From Flavobacterium sp. (GTDB lineage: Bacteria > Bacteroidota > Bacteroidia > Flavobacteriales > Flavobacteriaceae), in assembly GCA_016787805.1 (NCBI GenBank), contig JAEUTY010000051.1:1-46475 (forward strand): a stretch of DNA of 46,475 nt, written 5' to 3'. Shown here one piece after another: positions 36,887-45,900 of the stretch; positions within the stretch are counted from its first letter, which is position 1, and each line of letters begins with the position of its first letter. The notes beneath the pieces were generated by a model. It did no database searches and had not been told where the DNA came from. It worked only from the letters and a program-made list of their open reading frames with translations. The translations under genes were made by a program, and so were the position numbers.

Positions 36887-36889
36887 TTT

Positions 36890-37498
36890 TCACAATGGCA
36901 ACTCTTTCTTCTGAAACAAATCCACCACGTCTTCTTCACCAACTTTTAAATTCCACACATGAATACCTAAACTTTCGGCAGCGTCGGTGTTGATTTTTTT
37001 ATCATCGACAAATAAAGTGCGTTTAGGTGATAAATCGTGTTTGTTTAAAATGTAACTAAAAATAGCAGGATCGGGTTTTCGCATGCCCATTTCATAGGAA
37101 TAATAGACTTTTTCAAAGCATTGATAGAAGTCGCTAAAGAATGAAATACCCACATTGTGTTCAAAACGACTGATGTGAATTTCGTCGGTATTGGTCAGTA
37201 AAATCAGTTTGTATTTGTGCGAAAGCAATTGTAAAAACTCTAAGCGATACAAGGGAAATTCACCAATAATGGTGTTCCATGCGGTGCGGATTTCTTCAAT
37301 ACTAGCCTTGGGAATGTATTTCTGAAAAGATTCCAAGAACTGCAATTCAGTGAGTTGTCCTTTTTCGAATAAGTCGTTTTTTTCAATCAAATCGTCATTC
37401 GGACCGTTCAATCCTAATTTTTTGAATGCTTCAATTTGCGCTTCTTTTTCTAAGTTGATAAAAATATCACCAAAATCAAAAATAATTGTTGTAATCAT
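36890..37498 (-). CDS. HAD-superfamily phosphatase (IA type)
   Basis: 202 residues. Motif I is IFDFGDIFIN, with the nucleophile D8 and glycine in the +2 place, as in YihX-like HAD enzymes that carry DxGxx. Motif II is LLTNTD, motif III lies in GMRKPDPAIFSYIL, and motif IV is FVDDKKINTDAA. It hydrolyses a small phosphate ester, possibly a sugar phosphate or, given the ribD neighbour, a riboflavin precursor (the dephosphorylation step after RibD). That role is inference. It overlaps ribD by 4 bp (ATGA). Confidence 0.9.
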   Translation of the reverse strand: MITTIIFDFGDIFINLEKEAQIEAFKKLGLNGPNDDLIEKNDLFEKGQLTELQFLESFQKYIPKASIEEIRTAWNTIIGEFPLYRLEFLQLLSHKYKLILLTNTDEIHISRFEHNVGISFFSDFYQCFEKVYYSYEMGMRKPDPAIFSYILNKHDLSPKRTLFVDDKKINTDAAESLGIHVWNLKVGEEDVVDLFQKKELPL

Positions 37499-38532
37499 AA
37501 GTTCTTCACCATTAGGAGTTCATCGTCTAGAATTGCTGTAATTGACTGTGTTTTTCCTTTAATTTCGGGCGATTTTATTCCGTCACTTAAAGTTACTTTT
37601 GTTTTGAAAATCCGCGCTTCATCCCACAAATTGGCATCAATAAAAGATTGTAGCGTTTGTCTTCCGCCTTCAATAATAATCGATTGAATTTCGTGATTAT
37701 AGGCAATTTCCATGATTTCAAAAACCAATCGATTCCCAAAGATAACATTTTCAAAAATACATTGGTCGATTGCTGGTTTTTTTTCTTCTGTAAAGACAAT
37801 GGTCTTGCTTTTGCCATCATAGATTCGACAATTCAAATTGGTTTTTCCCTTCCGGTCGATGACTAATCTTACTGGGTTTTGTCCTTTCCAATCGCGCACA
37901 TCCAATCGAGGATTATCGTCTAAAACGGTTTGCGTTCCAACTAAAATGGCTTGTTCTTCGCTACGCCATTTGTGAACTAGTTGTCTTGAATAGGTATTGG
38001 AAAGCCAAATTGGTTCTAGCTTTTGCTTTTCCTTGGGTGCGATAAATCCGTCTTGACTTTCGGCCCATTTCAAAATAACGTACGGTCGTTTTTGGGTGTG
38101 AAAAGTAAAAAAACGCTTGTTTAATTCATGGCATTTTTCGGCTAAAATTCCGACAGTTACATCGCGACCAGCGTCTTTTAATCGCTGAATTCCGTTGCCC
38201 GAAACTTGAGCAAATGGATCGATGGTTCCAATAACAATATTGGGAATATTTTTGGCAATGATTAAGTCAGAACACGGCGGCGTTTTTCCAAAATGACTAC
38301 AAGGTTCTAAACTCACATAAATCGTAGATTTTGACAATAAATCAGGATTTTTGACTGAATTGATTGCGTTGACTTCGGCGTGTGGTTCGCCTGCTTTTTG
38401 GTGCCAACCTTCGCCGATTATTTTGTCATTATACACAATTACACTGCCAACAAGCGGATTGGGATACGTGGTTCCGAGTCCGTTTTGAGCCAATTCAATG
38501 CAACGTTGCATGTATTTTTCGTGCGTGGTCAT
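37495..38532 (-). CDS. ribD: Bifunctional riboflavin biosynthesis deaminase/reductase RibD
   Basis: 345 residues from the ATG at 38532 (MTTHEKYMQRCIELA). Deaminates and then reduces the pyrimidine intermediate of riboflavin synthesis. The N-terminal deaminase has the zinc motif HAEVNAI (H51, E53) and PCSHFGKTPPC (C78, C87). The reductase domain follows (WAESQDGFIA, GTQTVLDDNPRLDVR, IIEGGRQTLQSFI). No FMN riboswitch-like leader is seen; a -7 box sits almost on the start codon. A HAD phosphatase is translationally coupled downstream. Confidence 0.96.
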   Translation of the reverse strand: MTTHEKYMQRCIELAQNGLGTTYPNPLVGSVIVYNDKIIGEGWHQKAGEPHAEVNAINSVKNPDLLSKSTIYVSLEPCSHFGKTPPCSDLIIAKNIPNIVIGTIDPFAQVSGNGIQRLKDAGRDVTVGILAEKCHELNKRFFTFHTQKRPYVILKWAESQDGFIAPKEKQKLEPIWLSNTYSRQLVHKWRSEEQAILVGTQTVLDDNPRLDVRDWKGQNPVRLVIDRKGKTNLNCRIYDGKSKTIVFTEEKKPAIDQCIFENVIFGNRLVFEIMEIAYNHEIQSIIIEGGRQTLQSFIDANLWDEARIFKTKVTLSDGIKSPEIKGKTQSITAILDDELLMVKNL

Positions 38533-38536
38533 AGTG

Positions 38537-38544
38537 CAAAAATA
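38537..38544 (-). promoter_or_regulatory. Bacteroidetes -7 box TATTTTTG next to the ribD start
   Basis: An exact TAnnTTTG match whose last base is 5 bp from the ATG at 38532, predicting a leaderless transcript. Confidence 0.4.
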
Positions 38545-38700
38545 GGGTTTATTGTTTTGATTTTTACCACATAGATTCATAGAAATAGTTTTCGCAGAAT
38601 ACTAAAAAGAAAATAAATTTTCACATAGCGATTTTTGTTTAGCAACAGATTTATGAGTTCAAGAAACAGTAATCGTTTATCATGGTTCAAACATTTGATG

Positions 38701-38708
38701 TATTTTTG
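38701..38708 (+). promoter_or_regulatory. Bacteroidetes -7 box TATTTTTG
   Basis: An exact TAnnTTTG match 15 bp before the GNAT start at 38724. Confidence 0.45.
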
Positions 38709-38723
38709 TAAACTTATAATTCA

Positions 38724-39215
38724 ATGATGATTATCAGACTCATTCAAAAAGAAGACAATCTACAATTGGCACAAGTCATTCGTAAAGTATTTATTGGCGA
38801 TGGTTATCCGTTGGTGGGAACTGCTTTTGCAGATGAGCAATTGGATTTTATGTTTGAAAATTACAGTCAACCGCGATCGGCTTATTTTGTGATTGAAGAT
38901 AACGGAAAAATTGTTGGCGGAGCAGGCGTAAGTCAATTGGAAAATTCGACTGAAAATGTATGTGAATTGCAAAAAATGTACTTTTTACCCGAAGCTAGAG
39001 GTAAAGGTTTGGGTTTGCAAGTGATTGAAAAATGCCTTCAAAAAGCAATTGAATTGGGTTTTGAAAAATGCTATTTAGAAACGCTTCCTGAGATGAAAAT
39101 TGCACAAAAATTGTATCAGAAAGTAGGTTTTACTTATTTGTGTGAGCCTCTCGGAAATACAGGCCATTCGAGTTGTCCGGTTTGGATGATTAAACAATTG
39201 ACAATTGATAATTAA
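38724..39215 (+). CDS. GNAT N-acetyltransferase
   Basis: 163 residues; translation may start at either of two adjacent ATG codons (38724 or 38727). The GNAT fold shows IRLIQKEDNLQLAQVIR, VGGAGVSQLE, the acetyl-CoA loop LPEARGKGLGLQVIEKCL and KLYQKVGFTYL. The substrate is unknown. Its last five residues and stop codon (QLTIDN plus TAA) are encoded inside a heptanucleotide repeat island that runs up to the prmC start 14 bp later. Confidence 0.9.
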   Translation: MMIIRLIQKEDNLQLAQVIRKVFIGDGYPLVGTAFADEQLDFMFENYSQPRSAYFVIEDNGKIVGGAGVSQLENSTENVCELQKMYFLPEARGKGLGLQVIEKCLQKAIELGFEKCYLETLPEMKIAQKLYQKVGFTYLCEPLGNTGHSSCPVWMIKQLTIDN

Positions 39216-39225
39216 TAATTGACAA
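39191..39225. repeat. Heptanucleotide repeat island TTGAYAA at the GNAT/prmC junction
   Basis: Five 7-nt units in phase: TAAACAA, TTGACAA, TTGATAA, TTAATAA and TTGACAA. They cover the end and stop of the GNAT gene and finish 4 bp before the prmC ATG at 39230. Confidence 0.7.
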
Positions 39226-39229
39226 TTTT

Positions 39230-40120
39230 ATGCGTATCAAGCAGTATAAAACTATTTTTTTCAATGCACTTTTTTCTTTGTATGACGAGAAAGAGGTGGA
39301 GCGATTTTTCTATCTCACACTTGAGCAATTTCATCAAATAAAACGCATCGATTTGGCTTTAAATCCCGATATGGAAATGGATGCGCAACAATTGCTACGT
39401 TGGGAAAATGTAGTAGTTGAGTTAAAAAAACAAAAACCAATTCAGTATATTTTAGGTGAAACCGAATTTTATGGATTGCCTTTTTTGGTCAATGGAAACA
39501 CTTTGATTCCACGTCCTGAAACCGAAGAGTTAGTTGATTTGATTATAGTTGAAAGTCAAAAGTCAAAAGTCGAAAGTCAAGTGTTGAAAGACAAAAATGT
39601 TAGTATTCTTGACATTGGAACTGGGAGTGGCTGCATTGCAATTTCGTTAGCCAAAAACCTTCCTAATGCAACTGTTTTTGCGTTGGATGTTTCCGAAAAG
39701 GCGTTGGAAGTAGCTCGAAAAAATGCTGAATTAAACAAAGCTGAAGTTCATTTTATTCAAAAAAACATTCTTGAAACCGACGATTTGGAGCAACAATTTA
39801 ACATTATTGTTTCCAATCCGCCTTACGTTAGAATGTTGGAAAAAGAAGAAATTAAAGCGAATGTTTTAGATTACGAACCGCATTTGGCCTTGTTTGTAGA
39901 CGATAATGATGCCTTGCTTTTTTACCGAAAAATAGCGCAATTAGCTCAAAAAAATCTTGCTAAAAACGGCAAATTATATTTTGAAATCAACCAATATTTG
40001 GGAAAAGAAACCGTCGAGTTATTAGAGCAATTGGATTTTAAAGACGTTCGTCTGATCAAAGATATTTATGGGAATGATAGGATGATCTCGTGTAGACTGA
40101 ACACTGAGACTGAACACTGA
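39230..40120 (+). CDS. prmC: Release factor glutamine methyltransferase PrmC
   Basis: Methylates the GGQ glutamine of release factors RF1 and RF2 using SAM. 296 residues. The helical N-terminal domain (about 1-95) is followed by IPRPETEELVDLII, the SAM motif ILDIGTGSGCIAISLA, and the catalytic NPPYV. An unusual inter-domain linker (about 107-122) encodes the 7-residue repeat VESQKSK VESQVLK from 7-nt tandem repeats. The last codons and stop are also built from a second repeat family. Confidence 0.94.
   Translation: MRIKQYKTIFFNALFSLYDEKEVERFFYLTLEQFHQIKRIDLALNPDMEMDAQQLLRWENVVVELKKQKPIQYILGETEFYGLPFLVNGNTLIPRPETEELVDLIIVESQKSKVESQVLKDKNVSILDIGTGSGCIAISLAKNLPNATVFALDVSEKALEVARKNAELNKAEVHFIQKNILETDDLEQQFNIIVSNPPYVRMLEKEEIKANVLDYEPHLALFVDDNDALLFYRKIAQLAQKNLAKNGKLYFEINQYLGKETVELLEQLDFKDVRLIKDIYGNDRMISCRLNTETEH
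39551..39599 (+). repeat. In-frame heptanucleotide repeat inside prmC
   Basis: Four near-perfect RAAAGTC units (39551-39578) are followed by degenerate ones (to about 39599). Because three units equal 21 nt, the protein shows a 7-residue period in the linker before the SAM-binding domain. Confidence 0.75.
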
Positions 40121-40124
40121 TCAC
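40098..40124. repeat. TGAACAC-type repeat supplying both convergent stop codons
   Basis: Units TGAACAC, TGAGAC (6 nt), TGAACAC and TGATCAC. The palindrome TGATCA at 40118-40123 gives the TGA stop of prmC and, on the other strand, the TGA stop of the ABC permease. Confidence 0.7.
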
Positions 40125-41365
40125 TCGTACCGCAACGCCTCAATCGGATCTAAATTAGAAGCCTTTAATGCAGGATACGAACCTGAAACAACCGCTACAA
40201 TAAATGTAGTAATCACGGCTGCAATCATGGCGCTCCAAGGAATTACAAACGAGAAATCGAGTGCTAGAGCTATGAAATAACCGGTTGTGATTCCGAGTAT
40301 AATTCCGAGTAAACCTCCTAATTGGCCTATGATTAGGGTTTCTACAAAAAATTGCCAAGCGATAGTCGATTTTTTGGCGCCAAGCGATTTCCGAACACCA
40401 ATTTCGCGTGTTCTTTCGGTTACCGACACAATCATAATATTCATTAATGCGATAGACGAACCTAATATAGTTATGATGCCAATTACCCAAGCCGAAGCAC
40501 TCAAAACACCTGTGGTTTCGGCTATCCGTTGCACCAAATCATCACTTCTGGAAATGCCAAAATTGTTTTCCTCAACCGGATTCAAACGACGAATTTGACG
40601 CATGGTTAAAGTGGCTTCTTCAACCGCTTGATCCAAAATCTCTTTTTTGTCGACCATAGTACTAATCGTGTAATTAATTCCGGGTTGACTGAAGAGTGAA
40701 CGAGCGACTTGAATTGGAATCAACATTCGCAAATCTTGATTGTTGCCAAAAGTGGCGCCTTCTTCTTTTAACACACCAATAACTCTGAATTTGGCTCCAC
40801 GAACTGAAATTACTTTGTCAATTGGATTTACGTCTTTAAGCAAACCTTTGGTCGAGAAATCACTTCCAACTACACAAACGTAAGCGTTGTTTGATACATC
40901 AAAAGGAGTAAAATTGCGTCCTAAAGCAACTTCCAAGCCCGAGTTGATGGCGAAATTTTCATCTACACCTAATACTTGAATTTCGGGATCGGTTTTTTCA
41001 CTTTCAAATTTTACTTCAGCCGTTTGAGTGGCCGTAAAGGAAAGTGACGAACGCGTTAATGGAAGGTTGAATTTATCTTTATACGCTTTGGCTTCTGGAT
41101 ACGAGATGATTGGATTTATTTTTTGGACTTCTCCACCGCCGTGACGTCTGGATACAAATTCATATTGATTAATATTAAATGTATTGGAACCCATTGAAGC
41201 AAAGTTGGAGTTCAACGTGTTGTCTAAAGCAGAAACAACCGTTAAGATGCCTACCAAAGCCCAAATTCCGATAGCGATGATGAATACCGTTAGAAAAGTA
41301 CGCAACAGTTGTGTTCGAATGGAACTAAAAGCAATTTTGACGTTTTCTTTGAATAATGCAACCAT
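40121..41365 (-). CDS. MacB/FtsX-type ABC transporter permease
   Basis: 414 residues. An N-terminal helix (LLRTFLTVFIIAIGIWALVG) is followed by a periplasmic MacB-PCD domain (about 45-280) and a C-terminal FtsX domain with three helices and the coupling motif VTERTREIGVRKSLGAKKSTI, ending PIEALRYE. Such permeases work with a LolD/MacB ATPase in lipoprotein release or efflux by mechanotransmission. No ATPase gene is adjacent, so the partner lies elsewhere. Its stop is back-to-back with that of prmC. Confidence 0.93.
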   Translation of the reverse strand: MVALFKENVKIAFSSIRTQLLRTFLTVFIIAIGIWALVGILTVVSALDNTLNSNFASMGSNTFNINQYEFVSRRHGGGEVQKINPIISYPEAKAYKDKFNLPLTRSSLSFTATQTAEVKFESEKTDPEIQVLGVDENFAINSGLEVALGRNFTPFDVSNNAYVCVVGSDFSTKGLLKDVNPIDKVISVRGAKFRVIGVLKEEGATFGNNQDLRMLIPIQVARSLFSQPGINYTISTMVDKKEILDQAVEEATLTMRQIRRLNPVEENNFGISRSDDLVQRIAETTGVLSASAWVIGIITILGSSIALMNIMIVSVTERTREIGVRKSLGAKKSTIAWQFFVETLIIGQLGGLLGIILGITTGYFIALALDFSFVIPWSAMIAAVITTFIVAVVSGSYPALKASNLDPIEALRYE

Positions 41366-41462
41366 AGTACTTCGTTTGACACGAAATTACGGTTTTTGTT
41401 ACAAGTTTGTGTGGCAAGAAGTAGAAAATAATTTGAAAAAGTTGGATATTTGCCTCGTTGAA

Positions 41463-41543
41463 GAAATTAGATTTTAGAAATTAGAATTCAGAAGTATTCG
41501 TTCTAATTGGCAATTTCTAATTTCTGACGTCAAAATTCTAACT
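41463..41543. repeat. Inverted heptanucleotide repeat island upstream of hisS
   Basis: TTAGATT, TTAGAAA, TTAGAAT and TCAGAAG run forward from 41467. From about 41501 the same words appear reverse-complemented at 7-nt period (TCTAATT, GGCAATT, TCTAATT, TCTGACG, TCAAAAT, TCTAACT). The two halves face each other just before the hisS ATG at 41552. Confidence 0.65.
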
Positions 41544-41551
41544 TAATTAAA

Positions 41552-42910
41552 ATGGCATCTAAACCAAGTATTCCTAAAGGAACAAGAGATTTTTCACCAG
41601 TAGAGGTTTCCAAACGCAACTATATTATTTCGATTATGCGCCGACATTTTGAGAAATATGGTTACCAACCGATTGAAACACCTTCGTTTGAAAATTCCGA
41701 TACCTTGATGGGAAAATACGGTGAAGAAGGCGATCGTTTGATATTTAAGATATTGAATTCGGGCGATTTTTTAGATAAAGTGCCGGCAGATGAATTACAA
41801 ACCATCAACTATAAACAATTAACATCAAAAATCTCCGAAAAAGCCTTACGCTACGATTTAACGGTGCCATTCGCACGATATGTTGTGCAGCACCAAGGCG
41901 AGATAGAGTTTCCGTTTAAACGCTACCAAATTCAGCCTGTATGGCGCGCTGATCGTCCGCAGAAAGGTCGATTTAGAGAATTTTACCAATGCGATGCTGA
42001 TGTAGTTGGTTCAACGTCATTATGGCAAGAAGTAGAGTTGGTGCAATTGTACGACAGTGTGTTTGCCGAATTAGGTTTGGAAGGTGTGACGATTAAAATC
42101 AACAACCGTAAAATATTATCGGGAATTGCTGAGGTAATTGGAGCTTCCAACAAATTGATTGATTTTACTGTAGCTTTGGATAAACTCGACAAGATAGGCG
42201 AGGACGGCGTGAAAAAAGAAATGTTAGAAAAAGGCATTTCAGAAGAAGCACTTCAAAAAGTACAGCCATTATTTAATTTTACTGGAACTATATCCGAGAA
42301 AATCAATAAGCTTTCCGATTTGCTTTCGACTTCAGAAGAAGGGAAAAAGGGAATCGAAGAGTTGCGTTTCATTTGTGACAACGTATTTCAACTAGGTTTG
42401 CAAAAAGCTTATTTGGATTTGGATGTGACTTTAGCTCGTGGATTGAACTATTACACAGGTGCAATTTTTGAAGTTACTGCACCAAAAGGTGTAGAGATGG
42501 GTTCGATTGGTGGCGGCGGACGCTATGATGATTTGACGGGAATTTTCGGATTGAAAAACATGAGTGGAGTAGGGATTTCATTTGGCTTAGACCGCATTTA
42601 TTTAGTGTTAGAACAACTGAATTTGTTTCCGGAAACGGTGATAACTTCTACGAAAGTGTTGTTTTTAAACTTTGGTGAAAACCAAGCTTTTGAAGCCATG
42701 AAAGCCATTCAACAACTTCGTTTGCAGAATATTAAAGTAGAGTTGTATCCTGACGCTGCAAAAATTGACAAACAGTTCAAACATGCCGAAAGAAGAGTCA
42801 TTCCGTTTGTTGTGAAGGAGATGAATAACGGTTTGTTTACTCTAAAAAATCTTCAAAATGGCGAACAAGTTGAGGTGAATTTTGATGATTTAGTTCTTCG
42901 ATTACAATAA
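41552..42910 (+). CDS. hisS: Histidyl-tRNA synthetase
   Basis: Class II aminoacyl-tRNA synthetase charging tRNA-His. 452 residues. Motif 1 region PKGTRDFSP...ETPSFENSD, motif 2 [29 protein letters not shown], the histidine-specific [15 protein letters not shown], motif 3 [11 protein letters not shown], and a C-terminal anticodon-binding domain (about 365-452) are all present. It is a single gene preceded by a repeat island and followed by a strong terminator. Confidence 0.97.
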   Translation: MASKPSIPKGTRDFSPVEVSKRNYIISIMRRHFEKYGYQPIETPSFENSDTLMGKYGEEGDRLIFKILNSGDFLDKVPADELQTINYKQLTSKISEKALRYDLTVPFARYVVQHQGEIEFPFKRYQIQPVWRADRPQKGRFREFYQCDADVVGSTSLWQEVELVQLYDSVFAELGLEGVTIKINNRKILSGIAEVIGASNKLIDFTVALDKLDKIGEDGVKKEMLEKGISEEALQKVQPLFNFTGTISEKINKLSDLLSTSEEGKKGIEELRFICDNVFQLGLQKAYLDLDVTLARGLNYYTGAIFEVTAPKGVEMGSIGGGGRYDDLTGIFGLKNMSGVGISFGLDRIYLVLEQLNLFPETVITSTKVLFLNFGENQAFEAMKAIQQLRLQNIKVELYPDAAKIDKQFKHAERRVIPFVVKEMNNGLFTLKNLQNGEQVEVNFDDLVLRLQ

Positions 42911-42933
42911 GAAAATTTCATTTATAAAAATAG

Positions 42934-42960
42934 AAAAGCCCCGAATTACTCGGGGCTTTT
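42934..42960. terminator. Strong bidirectional terminator
   Basis: A perfect 10-bp stem (42934-42943 with 42951-42960) with a GC core, A4 and T4 on its ends and a 7-nt loop. It separates convergent hisS and the large T9SS protein. Confidence 0.85.
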
Positions 42961-42986
42961 CCGTTGTCAAATCAATTATTTAAACC

Positions 42987-45900
42987 CTAATTAATAATGA
43001 TTTTTCTGCTAGTATCACCTTTCGTAGTTTTGATTTTTACGATGTAGGTTCCAGTACTAATATTTTTGATAGGCAATTGGATGTTGTTTTGGGTTTGGTT
43101 TTCTACTTTGAAAGTACCAATTGCTTGTCCTAACATATTGTATAATTCTACTTTTTCAACAGTTGCATCAACAACATTGTTTTTGATGTTTAACATATCA
43201 TTTGCGCTTGTGTAGGCAACTTGAATAGCATTGCTGTTTTCAAAATCAGTGGTTGCTAAAGCTGGAGCATTCATGAATCGTAATGAGAAACGAATGTCGT
43301 TTGTACCTTGAGGTAATTCAACACTGAAATCGCCATTTTTGATATCGTGATACGTTTCAGTCATTTTATCAAAGATGTAAACATTTACGTCATCAGCAAA
43401 ATTTTCTAAAGCATCTAATCTGAATGTTACAGTACCAAGAGCATCTGTTTTTACAGCTAATGGATAAATACTGTTTACATCAAAAGTACCCACGCCCGAT
43501 ATCACTAAAGCTGTTCCATTACCGTTGAAATACATGTCACTTGGTTGGTTGTCCACTAAAATGGCATCGTAACCAAAATCAACACCTTCAGTAGCATTTT
43601 CATTCATGAAACCTAACAAAATTTGTCTGTGGTATCCATTTCTGTCATCCAATCCTAAACGGATTCTTGCAAAGCTATCTTCAGTATATTCGTCATCCGA
43701 ATTGTCGTTGAAATGATCTACAGTTAAGATGCTATTAGAACCTCTGAACAAAGTATTAGACGATGCATTGTCTTCTTTTATAAATGCTCTTTGGTCATTG
43801 TTGAACACTACGTTTCCACCAGCTGCAGAACCAAACACGAAGAATCCTTGTCCAACTGGAATGTATCGTCCAGGTACTTTTGAGCTAGACCCTAATCCAC
43901 TTATTCCAGGAGGAGCAACAGGAGGAGTTCCACCTACTAATGTTCTTGCGGCATAACCACCTTGGTATTGTGCCAAGTTGTGAGTTGTATTTGTGCTATA
44001 GTGTTCCCAGAAATACAATGCTCCAGTTGTACTCGCTGAATTGGCTGTGATGAATGCGTTAGCATCAATAGCTGAGGCATAAGGATTACCACTTAAATTC
44101 AAGTTGTTAGGAGCAATTACTCCAGTTATTTGACCATTGTTAGGTTTTCCAACGAAGGTGTAATTTTGACTTGTACCCGAACCACTACCTTTTAAAGTAT
44201 AACCTTGACCAGGGAATAATGATCCTGATGGTCCAACCCATTGCCAATTGGCATAAGAAGGCGTTAAGTTTTGGAATTTGAATATCCAATAACTACTTAA
44301 TGTAATTGGGCTTGTAGCACTACCATTCAAACCAGACGTCCATGTAATGTTTTGTGGAGTCGAAGTTGAGCCATCTTTCATCACACCAGATACAGTGTAA
44401 GCATTGTTGTTTGTAGTGTTATTGATTGCTCCAACAGGAGATGACCAATAGTTATAGTTATAGATATTATTTTGTCCTTGTTGATCTCTTTGTAATGAAC
44501 CACTACTTGTTGGATCTAAGTCACTATTAAGAGTTTGAACTAATTGTGATTTTCCTTCTAAATCAATTGTACCATCTACTTTTAAGTAATGTGAAACCTC
44601 AATTTTTGAGTCGTTATTTGCTGTTAAAGCATTTGCAATTACATACAAACCTAAAAGCGTTTTGTTTCCTGTTGAACTTACGTTGTGCGATGTACCCACA
44701 ATGTTCCAGTCGATTGGAGTAACTCCGTCTACAATAGATAAACTATATGGTAAATCTTGTGTAGATCCGTTTTGCCATGTAGCAGTTGCCGACCACAATC
44801 CGTCTGCGTTACTTCTGTATGGAAGCGGTGCAGTTTGTTGATTGATAGAAATTTTATCAGGAATTACTAAACTACCTCTATTGATGTTGAATGAATCGTC
44901 ATCTAAGTGCGTACCAATGTATGAGTTCATCGAGTAGTAAGCGAATAAATCGTTCCACAGTAGTGCATTGATATCGTTTTTAGTAATTGTAGCAGGAAGA
45001 ATTGCTCCTCTTGTACCAGTACCTGTTTGTGAAATTTCTTGGTTCATGATGAAACGAATTTCAGTAGCAGATAACATTCTGTTCCACATTCTTAATTCGT
45101 CAATATCACCTTTAAATAGGTTGTTAATTGTAGTTTTATTAATGTATTGAGCACCAATACTGAATGAACTAACAGAAGCCACTGGAGGTAAGACTAAAAC
45201 AGATGTTCTATCTAGCACGCCATCAATATACATTCTTAACGTTCCTGCACCGTAGGTTACTGCAATATTGTGCCACATTGCGTTTGGTAAAACAGTGTTT
45301 GATATTGCGCTTTGGTTAATTCCTGCGGCACCTCTCCATTCCATTCTTACCCTGTTGTCTAATTGAAGTACTAATCTGTATCCAGTTGTAGCTGTAGCTT
45401 TTTTAGCTAAAATTGTTCTTTCAGTTCCCAAAGTGTTCGCACCGTTAGGTCTGATCCATGTCATTATTGTAAAAGCAGAACCTATTTCGTTTGCATCACC
45501 AATTCTTACAAAATCATCAACACCATCTAAAGTAATGTGTAATGGGTTTACAGCTTGGTGAGCTACACCGAAAGTAATGAATTTAGTATTATCAAAATCG
45601 TATTGACAAGTTTGGTTTGCACCCGATGTTGTCATGAAAACGGTTTCAACACCAGAAGTGAAAGCAGAGTTTGTAGCTACCACCATTACATAAGCATCTG
45701 TTGGGCCTAAAGCTGGTAATCCGCTAATGAAAGCTGCTGTAGGAACATTTATTCTTGTAATTCCAACATCACCACCAGTTTCTACTACTTTCCATTTTCT
45801 GTTTACCACTTCAGTAATTGTAGTGATAGTTGTAGGACCAAGGTCAACGTTGATTGGCACACCAGAGTTAGCCATGTTTTGACCATTTGCACCCCAAACT

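Noticed and set aside
38533-38700. Search for an FMN riboswitch before ribD
   Set aside because: No RFN-type conserved blocks are visible, and the promoter box adjoins the start codon, leaving no room for a leader.
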